Source: Cladopsammia gracilis
Taxonomy: Eukaryota > Cnidaria > Anthozoa > Scleractinia > Dendrophylliidae
Reading direction: 5' to 3'
Length of the DNA: 64,000 nt
Assembly: GCA_022457155.1 (NCBI GenBank)
Contig: JAJGOT010000003.1
Coordinates: 1,261,501 to 1,325,500, forward strand
The notes below the pieces were generated by a model. The model did no database searches. It had not been told where the DNA came from and saw nothing but the letters and a program-made list of their open reading frames with translations. Positions 12,729-23,000 of the stretch are shown piece by piece. Both the position numbers and the translations under genes were made by a program. Numbering within the stretch: position 1 is the first letter of the stretch; each line of letters begins with the position of its first letter.

Positions 12729-13409
12729 ATAATCAGGATTTAAGAGAAATATATGAGAAAAAAATATAAGCTAGGAAAAATCTCGAATTGATCGCTTTTT
12801 ACCAGAATTCACTGCGGCACATTTTGCGCCAGAATGCACTGCGCCACGAACAATAGCCTCGCTTGCTGCTTCAAGCTGTTGGCTGCGAGATTTGTATTAT
12901 TTTGGTCCAACATGTCCCAGTCGAAATCGGAACTGAAGTGTTGAAGACTACCGCGAGTTGAGCGAGGACTGTGAGGCATGGTGATAGGACCGTTGGATAG
13001 CAAAGATTTTCGAAGATTGTACGGAATGAAAGACAAATTTATTTTGAAATCACTCCGACAGCGGTCGATGAGACTGAACTGAGCTGAGCGCGTGGGGACG
13101 CGAAACCTGAGCTGAGCGCGTGGAGACACGAACACGATACGGCTAGCAAGTAACGCAACATACTCATTATCAATAATTAGCCTAAATTTTCACACCTTCC
13201 TTGTGGTGAACGCGTCCTTTGCTCAACCATATTTTACAGACATTGCAAGAACTTGATGCGTGAATTACAAAACAAAATTAGTCTTATCAGCTGGAGTTTT
13301 CGTCGATTCATCCCGATTACATTTGCTTTGCTTCCCCTCAAAAAACGAAAGAGAAAATTCTGTAATACCAGCGAGACGATAAAACAGCATTATTACAACA
13401 AATTTACCG
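12729..13409. other. Spacer without recognised content
   Basis: I see no gene or repeat family that I can name. It ends at the microsatellite tail of a LINE. Confidence 0.4.
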
Positions 13410-13410
13410 C

Positions 13411-13501
<91 letters not shown>

Positions 13502-13670
13502 ATAGTAGATCTTTATTTAAACTCGGTTAAAAAATCTTCAGTTACATTAATAGTATTTAATTACAATCATTTGTAAAAATTAAAATAACTATAAAATAAC
13601 TATAAAAACTGATTTACAGTTACATTGCCCACTAATTGCCGAGTGGGAATCGAATGTTTCAAGTGCACGG

Positions 13671-13715
<45 letters not shown>

Positions 13716-13867
13716 TTTTCAGGAAGAGAATTCCACAGTAAGGCACCGCTATAGCCAAAGCTATGTTTCAAATAGTCAGTACGGGTCGATTGGAAGCGAT
13801 TCCAGCGAGTTTTAGTTCCACTGTTTCTTCCTCCCAGGCAAACATCACTTGAGCTTGGGGTACCTGC
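13410..13867 (-). mobile_element. 5'-truncated LINE with microsatellite tail
   Basis: On the minus strand, a frame from about 13867 down to the stop at 13589 encodes the typical C-terminus of a LINE reverse transcriptase protein (YLKHSFGYSGALLWNSLP, then IGQFKKEI). A short 3' UTR follows, with AATAAA at 13517-13512 and then a (TAC)n tail at 13503-13410. A short piece of the same LINE (GGTACCCCAAGCTCAAGTGA) also occurs in the opposite orientation at about 10650, which is the pattern left by twin priming or 5' inversion. Confidence 0.7.
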
Positions 13868-14260
13868 GCTTCCTTCAGCTCCTCTATCAAAACTCAGTGT
13901 AGTCATACATGCAAGCATTGCCCTGACTTTTTCTAAACGTGTCTATCTTCTAGGGCAAATTATTTTCCAATTTTAAAATGAACATAAACATGTTCGGTAT
14001 CGTCTTCGCCATATACAATTTGTTAAATTCTAGCAGTAATCATATACTGTAGTGCGTCTCCTTATCCACCTCGTCTTGACTTGGTTCCCCAGTTTCAGAC
14101 AATCCCCTGTTTTCCTAAAAATCCAGGTCGTTAACAAGGTGTAGAAACCAGCGCACTGATGTGACAATGAAATCTCCTTCTCCAAGGTCAGAGGCCAGTT
14201 AGTCATAACATCCACTTGGTTGGCTGCTTAAATTAGCACAAAAGCTACTATATTCAGATT
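13868..14260. other. TRIM 5' flank containing an intact copy of the Polinton target
   Basis: The sequence around 13881-13900 (ctatcaaAACTCAgtgtag) is the unoccupied version of the site into which the Polinton inserted at 19629/38266. The rest matches 38272-38740 and 61039-61250. Confidence 0.75.
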
Positions 14261-14340
14261 TCTCGGAATCACAAACAATGCATGGGTGTGTTTGATAATC
14301 TCGTCAGCGATTTCACAATCTACGGAGCACATTTTAAACC
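14261..14340 (+). promoter_or_regulatory. Conserved 5' leader/promoter of the TRIM copies
   Basis: About 80 bp before the ATG (tctcggaatcac...ggagcacattttaaacc) is kept in front of all three TRIM copies that have a start (also 38728-38822 and 44943-45018), including the cacattttaaac(c/t)ATGG context. It is more conserved than the DNA further upstream, so it is a candidate core promoter or 5' UTR. No clear TATA box is seen. Confidence 0.4.
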
Positions 14341-16515
14341 ATGGAATCTCTCTTGAAAAACGTAAAAGAACACGTAACATGTTCGATTTGTTTGGATACG
14401 TTCACCGAGCCCAAGACAATCGCCTGTCTCCACACATTCTGCCGTGAATGTTTGAAGAGACACGCATTAACAACCCAGCGACAAGGACAATTTCGCTGCC
14501 CCGAGTGCCAGGCACAAGTTGACGTCCCTGAAAGCTTTGATCGATTGCCCACTGGTTTTCTCCAGAATAGTTTGCTGGGACTTCTCGCTGTTCAACAAAG
14601 TGGCGATGGAAGTGAGATCAGCTGCGGCAACTGCAGAAAAAAGAGCGCTGAGACGAGCTTCTGTTTCAACTGCGCAAAATTTATGTGCCCTGACTGTGTA
14701 AACGCACATGAACTACTGAGAAATATCGCTTTTGACGGCCACAAAATCAGACCAATTAAACACTTTCAAGCAGAAGACTACGAAGCTTTGCTAAAACGGC
14801 AGTCGTTTTGTTCTCAACAGTACCACGAGCGAGAGGTAACAAGATTTTTTTGCCTCGAGTGTCAAGCTTGTGTTTGTCAGGTTTGCGTGGTCACGGATCA
14901 CAGGAATCATGCTGTTGATCCACTTGACAAGGCAGCTGATCGCGAGAAAACCCAAATCATGACAGGAACCGAGTTGATGAAAGAAAAAAACAAAATTTGC
15001 AGCGATGTGGTACGCGAATTTGAGCAAACAGTTCTTAATCTGGAAACTTGCATCGCCACCGCTAAAAGCGAAGTTTCCCAAGTGGCCGAGCAAATGATCA
15101 CGAAGATTCGAGAACGTGAGCGGGAGGCCATTACCACACTCGAGATGACGCGCGTGTCGAGAACTGAGAAACTAAACGCCCTGAAGACACAAGCGCAGTC
15201 CTTGGTGAAGCAAATCAACCAAGCAATCGAGTTCGCCGACAATCTGGTTCAAAGAAGCTCCAGCTCAGATATTTTGCAAAGCAAGAAGTCGTTGGAGCAA
15301 CGATTTGAAGATCTTAACAAGACTCCAGTCCCACAACCTTCGGTTACTTCCTTTGTGAAGTTTATCTCTACTTCTGAACCAGAGAATTTGACCCTCGGTT
15401 TCATAGCAACCAGTGAACCAGTTGTAGAAGGACTAACGCAAGATTTCCAAGCTGGTGTAGAAGCAGAATTAATCATCTATCCAAAACTGACAAGTGCATT
15501 TCAACAGAAAATTCGCGTTGACGTTCTCGTGGAACCCGCTGAAAAAGTAGGAAGTTTGATGATTACTGAAAAAAAAGATGGAAATGTCCTGGTGAAGTTT
15601 ACACCTAAAATGTCAGACACTTACAATATTGAAGCGACTTTGAACGTGAGCAATCAGAGTATATTCACTGGACATGTCCAGGTAAAGGAACGACGGCTTG
15701 AAGTTGTGGGAGAGTTGGATATGAAAGGAGAAACTCTTCAAAATCCATCTGGGATTGCTGTGAACAGTGAAGGGCTGATCGCTGTTGCTGACTACAAGGG
15801 TCACTGTATCCTGTTATTCAATAAAGAAGGAAAATATCTGCGAAAATTTGGCTGCAAAGGAAGTAATGTTGGGCAGCTTAACAGTCCAGCTGACATAACA
15901 TTTGTTAATGACAACGAGATTCTAGTTTCAGATGAGTTAAATAACCGCATTCAGCTGTTTGATGTTAAAACGGGGGAAGCTGTGAACGCGTTTGGAAGGA
16001 AAGGGACGGGAGAAGGCGAGCTTCTGAATCCAATGGCCGTTTGTGTGGATGGTGAAGGACGCATTGTTGTTGCCGATTACTCAAACAACAGAATGCAGGT
16101 TTTCACAAAGGATGGTGAACCTGTGTTTAGTTTTGAAGCAAGTGGATCAGGAAAACTTAACCGTCCCACTGGATGTATTTTTCACGAAAACACCTTCATT
16201 GTTTCTGACAGTAAGAACCACTGCTTAAAAATCTTCGACAATTCAGGGAAGTTGCTGCGTAAGATTGGAGAACAAGGCAAAGGTGATGGACAGTTGGTTT
16301 GGCCTAAGGGTTTATGCGTTCAAAAAAGTGGCAGCCATCACAACGTTCTTGTTTGTGATCATGACAATCAAAGAATCGTACAGTTTACAATGGAAGGTTC
16401 ATTCACAGGAAAAACTGTTACTAAGCTTCAAAAACCTGTTCGAATAGCTACAACGCCAAATGGAAGGATTTTAGTGTCTGATTATAGCGCGAAAAAAATA
16501 TATATCCTACAATAA
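14341..16515 (+). CDS. TRIM2/3/71-type RING E3 ligase with NHL repeats (copy 2)
   Basis: 724 residues in a single exon, full length for the family. Domains in order: RING (C14, C17, C29, H31, C34, C37, C53, C56); B-box 1 (about 96-135); B-box 2 (about 158-191); coiled coil (about 200-320); filamin/ABP280 domain (about 360-460); and six-bladed NHL propeller (about 465-724) with repeats such as LNSPADI..NDNEILVSDELNNRIQLF. In this family the RING recruits E2 and ubiquitylates partners selected by the NHL propeller, in the cytoplasm. The ATG sits in an ACCATGG Kozak context. AATAAA overlaps the stop codon (16512-16517). The absence of introns together with copied flanks suggests tandem duplication of an intronless ancestor. 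Confidence 0.95.
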   Translation: MESLLKNVKEHVTCSICLDTFTEPKTIACLHTFCRECLKRHALTTQRQGQFRCPECQAQVDVPESFDRLPTGFLQNSLLGLLAVQQSGDGSEISCGNCRKKSAETSFCFNCAKFMCPDCVNAHELLRNIAFDGHKIRPIKHFQAEDYEALLKRQSFCSQQYHEREVTRFFCLECQACVCQVCVVTDHRNHAVDPLDKAADREKTQIMTGTELMKEKNKICSDVVREFEQTVLNLETCIATAKSEVSQVAEQMITKIREREREAITTLEMTRVSRTEKLNALKTQAQSLVKQINQAIEFADNLVQRSSSSDILQSKKSLEQRFEDLNKTPVPQPSVTSFVKFISTSEPENLTLGFIATSEPVVEGLTQDFQAGVEAELIIYPKLTSAFQQKIRVDVLVEPAEKVGSLMITEKKDGNVLVKFTPKMSDTYNIEATLNVSNQSIFTGHVQVKERRLEVVGELDMKGETLQNPSGIAVNSEGLIAVADYKGHCILLFNKEGKYLRKFGCKGSNVGQLNSPADITFVNDNEILVSDELNNRIQLFDVKTGEAVNAFGRKGTGEGELLNPMAVCVDGEGRIVVADYSNNRMQVFTKDGEPVFSFEASGSGKLNRPTGCIFHENTFIVSDSKNHCLKIFDNSGKLLRKIGEQGKGDGQLVWPKGLCVQKSGSHHNVLVCDHDNQRIVQFTMEGSFTGKTVTKLQKPVRIATTPNGRILVSDYSAKKIYILQ

Positions 16516-17432
16516 ATAGCAAAAAGTAAAAGATTGATACTTTTCAATAGAATCAAGTCAACACAATTTTTCAGAGATCTTATTATATCGGGGACAAAGA
16601 AAATTCAAATTTAAAAATTTAGTAGTCCTTTAGGGGGGCCGGAGCTCTGCGATATATATTCTACCAATAGCAAAAAGTAAAAAAAAGACTTTTATTTTTT
16701 AATGAAGCTTTCAAAGTTAGAAGACAACTTTTATGTTTGACACTCCATGTCAAATGACTATGATAATTAGAAAGAAGGACGTTAATGAAAAAGCGATTGT
16801 CAGAAATTAATGTGTCATTAAGTAGTATGTATAAGTTAATGACCGTTATGTATAAGTTAATGACCGTTGAGGCGCGTGGAGGGAGGGAGGGGGGGAGGTA
16901 AGGGATGGGTATATTGCTATAGCCTACAATAAATGGTAGAAAGCAAAAAGATACACTTCATAATTTCTTGTCGAGCTTTCAAAGTAAGAAGACGTCGATT
17001 ATTTCCAGTGCGTGGTATCGTATAAAGACGACATTTTTTTGTATTTAGCAGGGATTAGACACTCTATGTCACGTGACTATGATCACTAAAAAGACGTTCG
17101 TGAAAAATCGATAGTCAGTAATTTTATTTATCAAATTAGTAAACCGGGGGTCTTATATTCCGTATTCCATTTATTTCAGATTTTTCTTTTCCCGATATCT
17201 CGTTAAACAGTTTAATAACGAAATATCCCCTTTGACCCAATTTCCAACATACCGATAACCGAACCAAAAATGGTTCCTTTACCAATAAAACACAGATAAA
17301 TTAGCATTTCATCAGTCAGTTGTTGTTCAAGAAAAGCGCAAGTGAGAATTTCAAGACTTGCCAGGGGATTTGTCTCCGTGAATTTCACGTTTTAGTTATA
17401 CAGTAATGTGGCAAAACCAGTTGTTCATATGG
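16516..17432. other. Spacer downstream of TRIM copy 2
   Basis: A shortened paralog of the spacers at 552-2600 and 41018-42500, with the same tatatcctac-aataaa blocks. The RASA copy that follows TRIM elsewhere is missing here. No gene is seen. Confidence 0.5.
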
Positions 17433-17572
17433 ATGGTTTTCACGTTACGTCACGGCGGCCATATTGGTGTACAACTACAAAAGAACTTCTTTTGTTATGT
17501 ACACCAACATGGCCGCCATGGCCTTTGTCATTTGAGTCCCACAGGACTGAAGGTCACATGAGTGAAAACCAT
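17433..17572. mobile_element. 140-bp palindromic MITE
   Basis: The outer ends ATGGTTTTCAC (17433-17443) and GTGAAAACCAT (17562-17572) are inverted repeats. An inner near-perfect hairpin spans 17454-17517 (GGCGGCCATATTGGTGTAC against GTACACCAACATGGCCGCC). No coding capacity. Confidence 0.7.
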
Positions 17573-17573
17573 G

Positions 17574-17710
17574 CAGGGATGGCGCAGTGGTGGGAGCGCT
17601 CACTTCCCACCAATGTGGCCCGGGATCAATTCCAGAGGCGAGTTCATATGTGGGTTTCTTGTCCGGGTACTCCGGTTTTTCACCCCTCCACAGAAACTAT
17701 CATTTCTAAA
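17574..17710 (+). mobile_element. tRNA-derived SINE-like sequence
   Basis: The GGATGGCGCAGTGGTGGGAG segment resembles a pol III A box. GGGATCAATTCC, about 35 bases later, resembles a degenerate B box. Together they match the head of a tRNA-derived SINE. It adjoins the MITE directly. No functional tRNA fold is apparent. Confidence 0.5.
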
Positions 17711-19628
17711 TTCCAATAAGCCATTTTCGTATTTAAAATTACCGCTGTTTTCAAACACCAATGATACATTGATACAGGGTTAGACTGATGTAACATATTC
17801 ACAAATACCGGCAGAAGGTGCGTGAAATTTGAAAATTAAACAATAGACAGAGCTCTAAACAAGTCATCCTATCGCCTGAATTTGTGAATTTATCACTTCA
17901 GATTGAGGCTAATCCTGTAAAAATGCGTCTTCATTGCTTTCGTTGAGCGACCGTAGCGAATTCGAAACTGGACTATTCGACCTGGAATTCGAGGGGGGGG
18001 GGGGGGTACACACGAGGAAAACAAAATATATATTTGACCTCGTTGGGATTCGAACCCACTTGACAAAATAAAAGAGGATTAAGTTAGAGAATATGCATGT
18101 CATTTGTTTGTTGTCTTTTTGTGTCTTTCACAACAATCTGTCTCAATCTTAAGGTGGTTCACCTAGATTTTGTGGCTTAACTACAGCCCAACTTTAAACG
18201 GCAGATCGTTCACTGTGTGAGTTCGGTCGGGTAAGTTGCTACATTGGCCTTTGATGGACATCGATGTTTAATATCATAGCAACGAACCAATAACTTCATG
18301 GTTTTTGCATATCAGCAATTTTCTCGACATCTAGACCTTAACTTTTAAAACGACATATAAGGCTAAATGTATGTCTCAAGATTGCAAAGTTTGAAAAAAT
18401 TCTATTAAGCGTTTTAGAAAAAAAAATTGAATATTATCCAGAAAAAGTTTCAAGATTTGCCTCACTCTTTGTTTAGTCGTCGATGCCAGTGCCTCACGTC
18501 GATGCCTCACTTATTTAAACAATATTTTCATGTTATACCTGCCGCATAAAACCTACTTTTCTTGAAGGTTTCATCCAGTTTGCTTTTGTATGGTCAAAAG
18601 CAATGTCATAACCTCATTTTACTCAGAGAAGTAACCCCTTTGTTACACAAGCTTGTATTAAAAAAAAAAAAACTAGTGAATGGAATTTTTTTAAACACAT
18701 AATGCGGCAATGAAACTTTTGAAGACGAATGCATAAGTTCCCTATACTTTTATGTTTATTTCGCGTCCTTAAAATGCTCCATTGGATTTGCGCACGAAAT
18801 TTAAAGAGACAGTCCTGGAGACAGCGCATTACATGTTAGATTTCCGATCAAAAGATTTCATTTTTTTTCCTCAAAGGAGCGTTCTAGTGCATGCTGGGGC
18901 CGCGCGTTTCGCGACATCGACAGGAATTCAAAATCAGAAGCATCGACAAAAATTCCAATAATTAAGAAATCCTAGAAAGTTTAGGATGAGCGAAAAAGGA
19001 CACGAGAACAACAAAGAAAACAAAGAACTATGGAATTAATGCGACATGCACCGACGGAAACCCGTGATGAATTTTCATTCAGGTGAAGCGTGGCAAGTGA
19101 ATTTTTGCAACAAAAACAATCACAGCGTAAAATCCATTGGTAATGTGAGTAAAACAATTAGCTCATGCTTTAAGATGTGTGTGTATCAAGTTATGATACA
19201 CTTGAGACGTTTGGAGAGCGCTCAAGAAGCTACAGTTGCTTGTACAAGCCAAGTTCAAACCTCTTTTCAAATTTTCATCTTAGACCACGACTTTGTAGTC
19301 TCGCTTGCCGCGCCCGACACACCCGCGCGAAGAAACCAGATTTCTTTTTCACGCCCGCGCGTCGTGCGCAATCACGAGATTCTCACGAGTCGTCATCCGG
19401 TTCTAATGTTGTACCATAGGCCTCAAATCTAATCAGACAGATACAATGGCGTTTTGTAAAGCTGCCAAGGTCTTGATATACCATATTTTCTGTTGCGTGT
19501 CGTGTTCCAAGAAGGTAGGGGAGGGGTGAGACCGTTAAAGTCATCAACGTATTTGTCTTCCCACCCCCTCCGACCTTTTAACATCTAATTAGAGAGCTTT
19601 TACCCTCTTCCTTCAGCTCCTCTATCAA
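17711..19628. other. Spacer, shortened paralog of 7900-10640
   Basis: Matches parts of 8060-10640 and 59080-61020 in the same order with internal deletions. A 14-base G run occurs near 17993. No gene is seen. It ends exactly at the Polinton target duplication. Confidence 0.55.
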
Positions 19629-19634
19629 AACTCA
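19629..19634. repeat. Polinton target-site duplication, left
   Basis: AACTCA, repeated at 38266-38271. The single-copy version is seen in the paralogous spacers at 13891-13896 and 61033-61038. Confidence 0.95.
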
Positions 19635-19985
19635 AGTAGATATAGAAGAAGGGTTCTGGCACACTTTCAAAATCGTAACAAGTTAACACAAAACAGAAAT
19701 TGACGTCAGTTGACGTTCAATTTAGCAATACATGAGATGATTGATTTTCTGCTCGTTCGCATACGTAAAACAAAAACAAGTCAATTAACATGTGTTATGT
19801 TAAATTTAACAAAATGGGGAGGAATTTGATTTTTAATATTTTACGTTCGCGAACGAACAGAAAATTGGGGAACGACAATCATTTTTTGTTGTTGTTGAAT
19901 TTAACATAAAATAAAATAAAATTCTGTTTTGTGTTAATTTGCTACGATTTTGAAAGTGTGCCAGAACCCTTCTTCTATATCTACT
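19635..19985. repeat. Left 351-bp terminal palindromic unit
   Basis: The outer arm begins AGTAGATATAGAAGAAGGGT and the inner arm ends with its reverse complement. The first 43 bases are perfect and about 63 are imperfect. A second nested pair is at 19744-19770 against 19839-19865, and GTTAAATTTAAC lies near the centre, so the whole unit can fold into one long imperfect hairpin. It is repeated without visible change, in the same orientation, at 37915-38265. Confidence 0.9.
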
Positions 19986-20042
19986 ACTTTTTTTCCCCTC
20001 ATATTGACCACAAAAAAACATACCATTTTAGAATATTTCACT
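19986..20042. repeat. Inner terminal inverted repeat, left
   Basis: About 57 bp (cccctcatattgaccacaaa and following), inverted at 37858-37914 with only a difference in the T-run and one adjoining base. It shows that the true element ends are inverted even though the 351-bp units outside them are direct. Confidence 0.9.
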
Positions 20043-20092
20043 TCGATAAAATCTGGCGATGGCAACTCTCTCAAAAAATCACACTGAAAATT

Positions 20093-23000
20093 TCATCTCA
20101 ATCTCCAATGACCAATAGCCAAAGTCATCACTCCATCATCCATCACAACTCTCTTGTCATCATCAGCACACAAAGCCATTTTCCAAATTTGCTCAGTGAA
20201 AATCTCATGCAGATGTGACCGGAGAGAAACATTTTTCATTGGAGGAAATTTTTCACCATGAAGAACGCGTACAAAATCTTCATGCGAAATCCTATTTTTC
20301 ACCACATTCTTTTTTGTTCCCTTTGCTTTCTTGATTCCTTTTCCCTCATCTATCTTGATGGAATAACATTTTGGTCTCAACCCAACAAATTCACGAATGA
20401 TTTTGCCTCCTGCTTCATCTTTAAACATTCCTAAAATTTTCTTGTTCTTCCCAACAGGAAAGCCATTTTCTACAGCGAAATGATCTTTCGGGTATGCCGA
20501 TGTGTCAAACCATTTCTCAACATCTCCAGCAGTGTCAGCGAAGAAATCATCCGTTTCAATCTCCAAAATCAGGGAATCTGTGTCAGAATAGAGAACTTTG
20601 ACTTTCTCCCACTTTTTTTTCACATAACCATAATGAAATTTGAACATGTGAATTTTGGAGAGATCGAGAATGGCTGCTCCAACAAAAATTGGTTTGTTCA
20701 AAATAACTTTTGTTTTCCTCATGTGAATAGCAGCCACTTTCTCTCCAAATTTGGTTGCGTGTTTAAAGTTGATCTTTTTCACCAACTTTGCTTTTTTCTT
20801 CCTATCATTCACCAGTTTCATGTTAATTCTATTCCTAACATTTTCCATGGTTTTCCCATAAACAGCATTGCTTGCCAGTTTGGAAAGATCTTTCTCAAAA
20901 TCATTTTTGGCGGCTGTTCTCAGTTTCGTATTCCATTCAATGAAAGGTTTCATGAAAGCTTCTTCTCGAAATCCAATTCCTCTCCAAATCTTTTTCAGTT
21001 TCATTCCCAGGGAAAGAAAAAATTTCAAACTCCTTCCATCCAAAACCATTTTCTCTTTATCTTTGAGATTGGGAATCAACTTAGAGAATCCATTTACCTC
21101 CAGCAATTCCGGAGCCAAAGGAAAATCATTGTGGAAATCATGCAATTCATCTGGATATTCCAAGTCAACTTCCAGGACACATCCATGACCTTCTGAATCA
21201 ACAATCTTCTCCCAATTCTTCAAAACTCCTTCACTCAACCATTCAAATCCTCCCACAGGGAGTGGTTCCACCATCGCAGTTGGATAAAGAGAATTTGCAT
21301 CGAGATAAACGATGAACTTTGATGGTTGGGAAGGATCAAAATCTTCCATGAATTTGTTGTTTGCTCGAGAAAATCTGTGAAAGACTGTGGAAACTCCTCC
21401 ACGAATTTGTCTTTCAAAAAAACGAACCATTTCTATATTTTCTTCGCAAATCAATTCCAACTCAACTCCTGTCATTTTCAACATAGCATCCCAAAAGAAA
21501 GAGGGGGCAGTCAAAAACCATGCGGGGTCCAATAGATAGTTTTCCATCAAAACTTTCCTGAAATTTTCTACAACATCTGCCAGGAGAAAAACATCCGTTT
21601 TGAGATAAAGATCGTGATATTCTCCCAGATTTGACATTTCAAATTTTTTCCAGACATTTTCAGCGTGAGCGAAATCTTCATCTGAAATTTCTTCTCCAGA
21701 CAACTGGGAGAAAAAGGCATCTTTCCCAGGAAGCTCACAACCGAATTTTTCAAATGAATCCATGAATTCATAGGGAAAAACTCCTTTTCTGGAAAGTAAA
21801 TTAACATCCTCTGGGAAAAATCTTTTCAAGCAATGCAACTCATCTTTCCCCAAATTTCCAACAAGATTTGCTAAAGAAGAATTCATAAATTTCAGGGAGT
21901 CAACAAAGCGAATTTCATGTTTCAAATCATGTTTTTTTCCCTCTTCATCTTCAAATGTTCCCCAAACAATTTTCAGGGAGAAAGAAATATATTTTTCATC
22001 ATTGTTTGGGATTGCATCAATCTCTCCAAATTCATTTGTCATGTTTTTGATGAAAAGATGGGAATCATATCCATCCAAATTGTGAATGAAGACTGGAGTG
22101 AAATCTGGCACTTTCGCTTGCAAATTACAATATTCATGAGCAGCTCCGCGAAATTCTCCAGTCAGATGACAATGATCAGCAACTTTTTTTTCCACAATCT
22201 TTTTCCTGCAAAGCCAACAAATATCAGTTTTCTCAAATGCTTCCTTTTCTTCTTTCTTCCAAAGAATTCTCTTCCAATTTTTTCTCAGCATTGGTCTTCG
22301 CACATCATTTAGAATCCATTTCACCTGATCAACTAATTTCTCCAGAAATTCTCTCCCAACATCATCTCCTTCTTTTCCACGAAAGAAAACTGGGGAGAAA
22401 TCAACCCCAACTCGGCTCACAGGAAGAAAACAAAAGCTGCAGGGAATATGATGTTGAATTTGCGTTGTTTTTTCCCCAATTTGCTTTTCTGTTTTCTCCA
22501 AAATCGACTCAAAATCAGCGTAGATGACAAAGGGAACGGTTGTTGCGCATGCCACTTTCTTGAATTTCATGGTTGATTTTGCTGGAGGGAGAACAGCTTT
22601 CACTCCATCATCCGTGCAAAATTCTTGATGAACATCGAGTGATTCTTTGGAGTTGAATGAATTGAGGCAACCATCACAAACATGCCTTTGGTTTTTGTTC
22701 TTAGAATCTTCTCCAAACCACAAACGATTTAAATTATTCACCAAAGCGAAATGTTCATTTTCTCCGTTTTTCAGTTTGAAAAGAATCACATGATTCTCTT
22801 TCTTTTCCCTTGCTTTTCTCAAAGTCGCGATGTTCCCCTCAACAATCCCCAAGACATTCACAGAAATGTTATTTTGTCTTTCAAATCGATCAATGTCTCG
22901 CCATGAAATGGGGAATGAAATTCCTTCCCAATTGAATTCCTCCTCGCATTGTTTTCTCAACAAAGGAGTTATTCTTTGTGGATTTTTCTCCACTGGATTT

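Noticed and set aside
17574..17650. Functional tRNA gene
   Set aside because: A- and B-box-like words are present but no cloverleaf can be drawn; it fits a SINE head.
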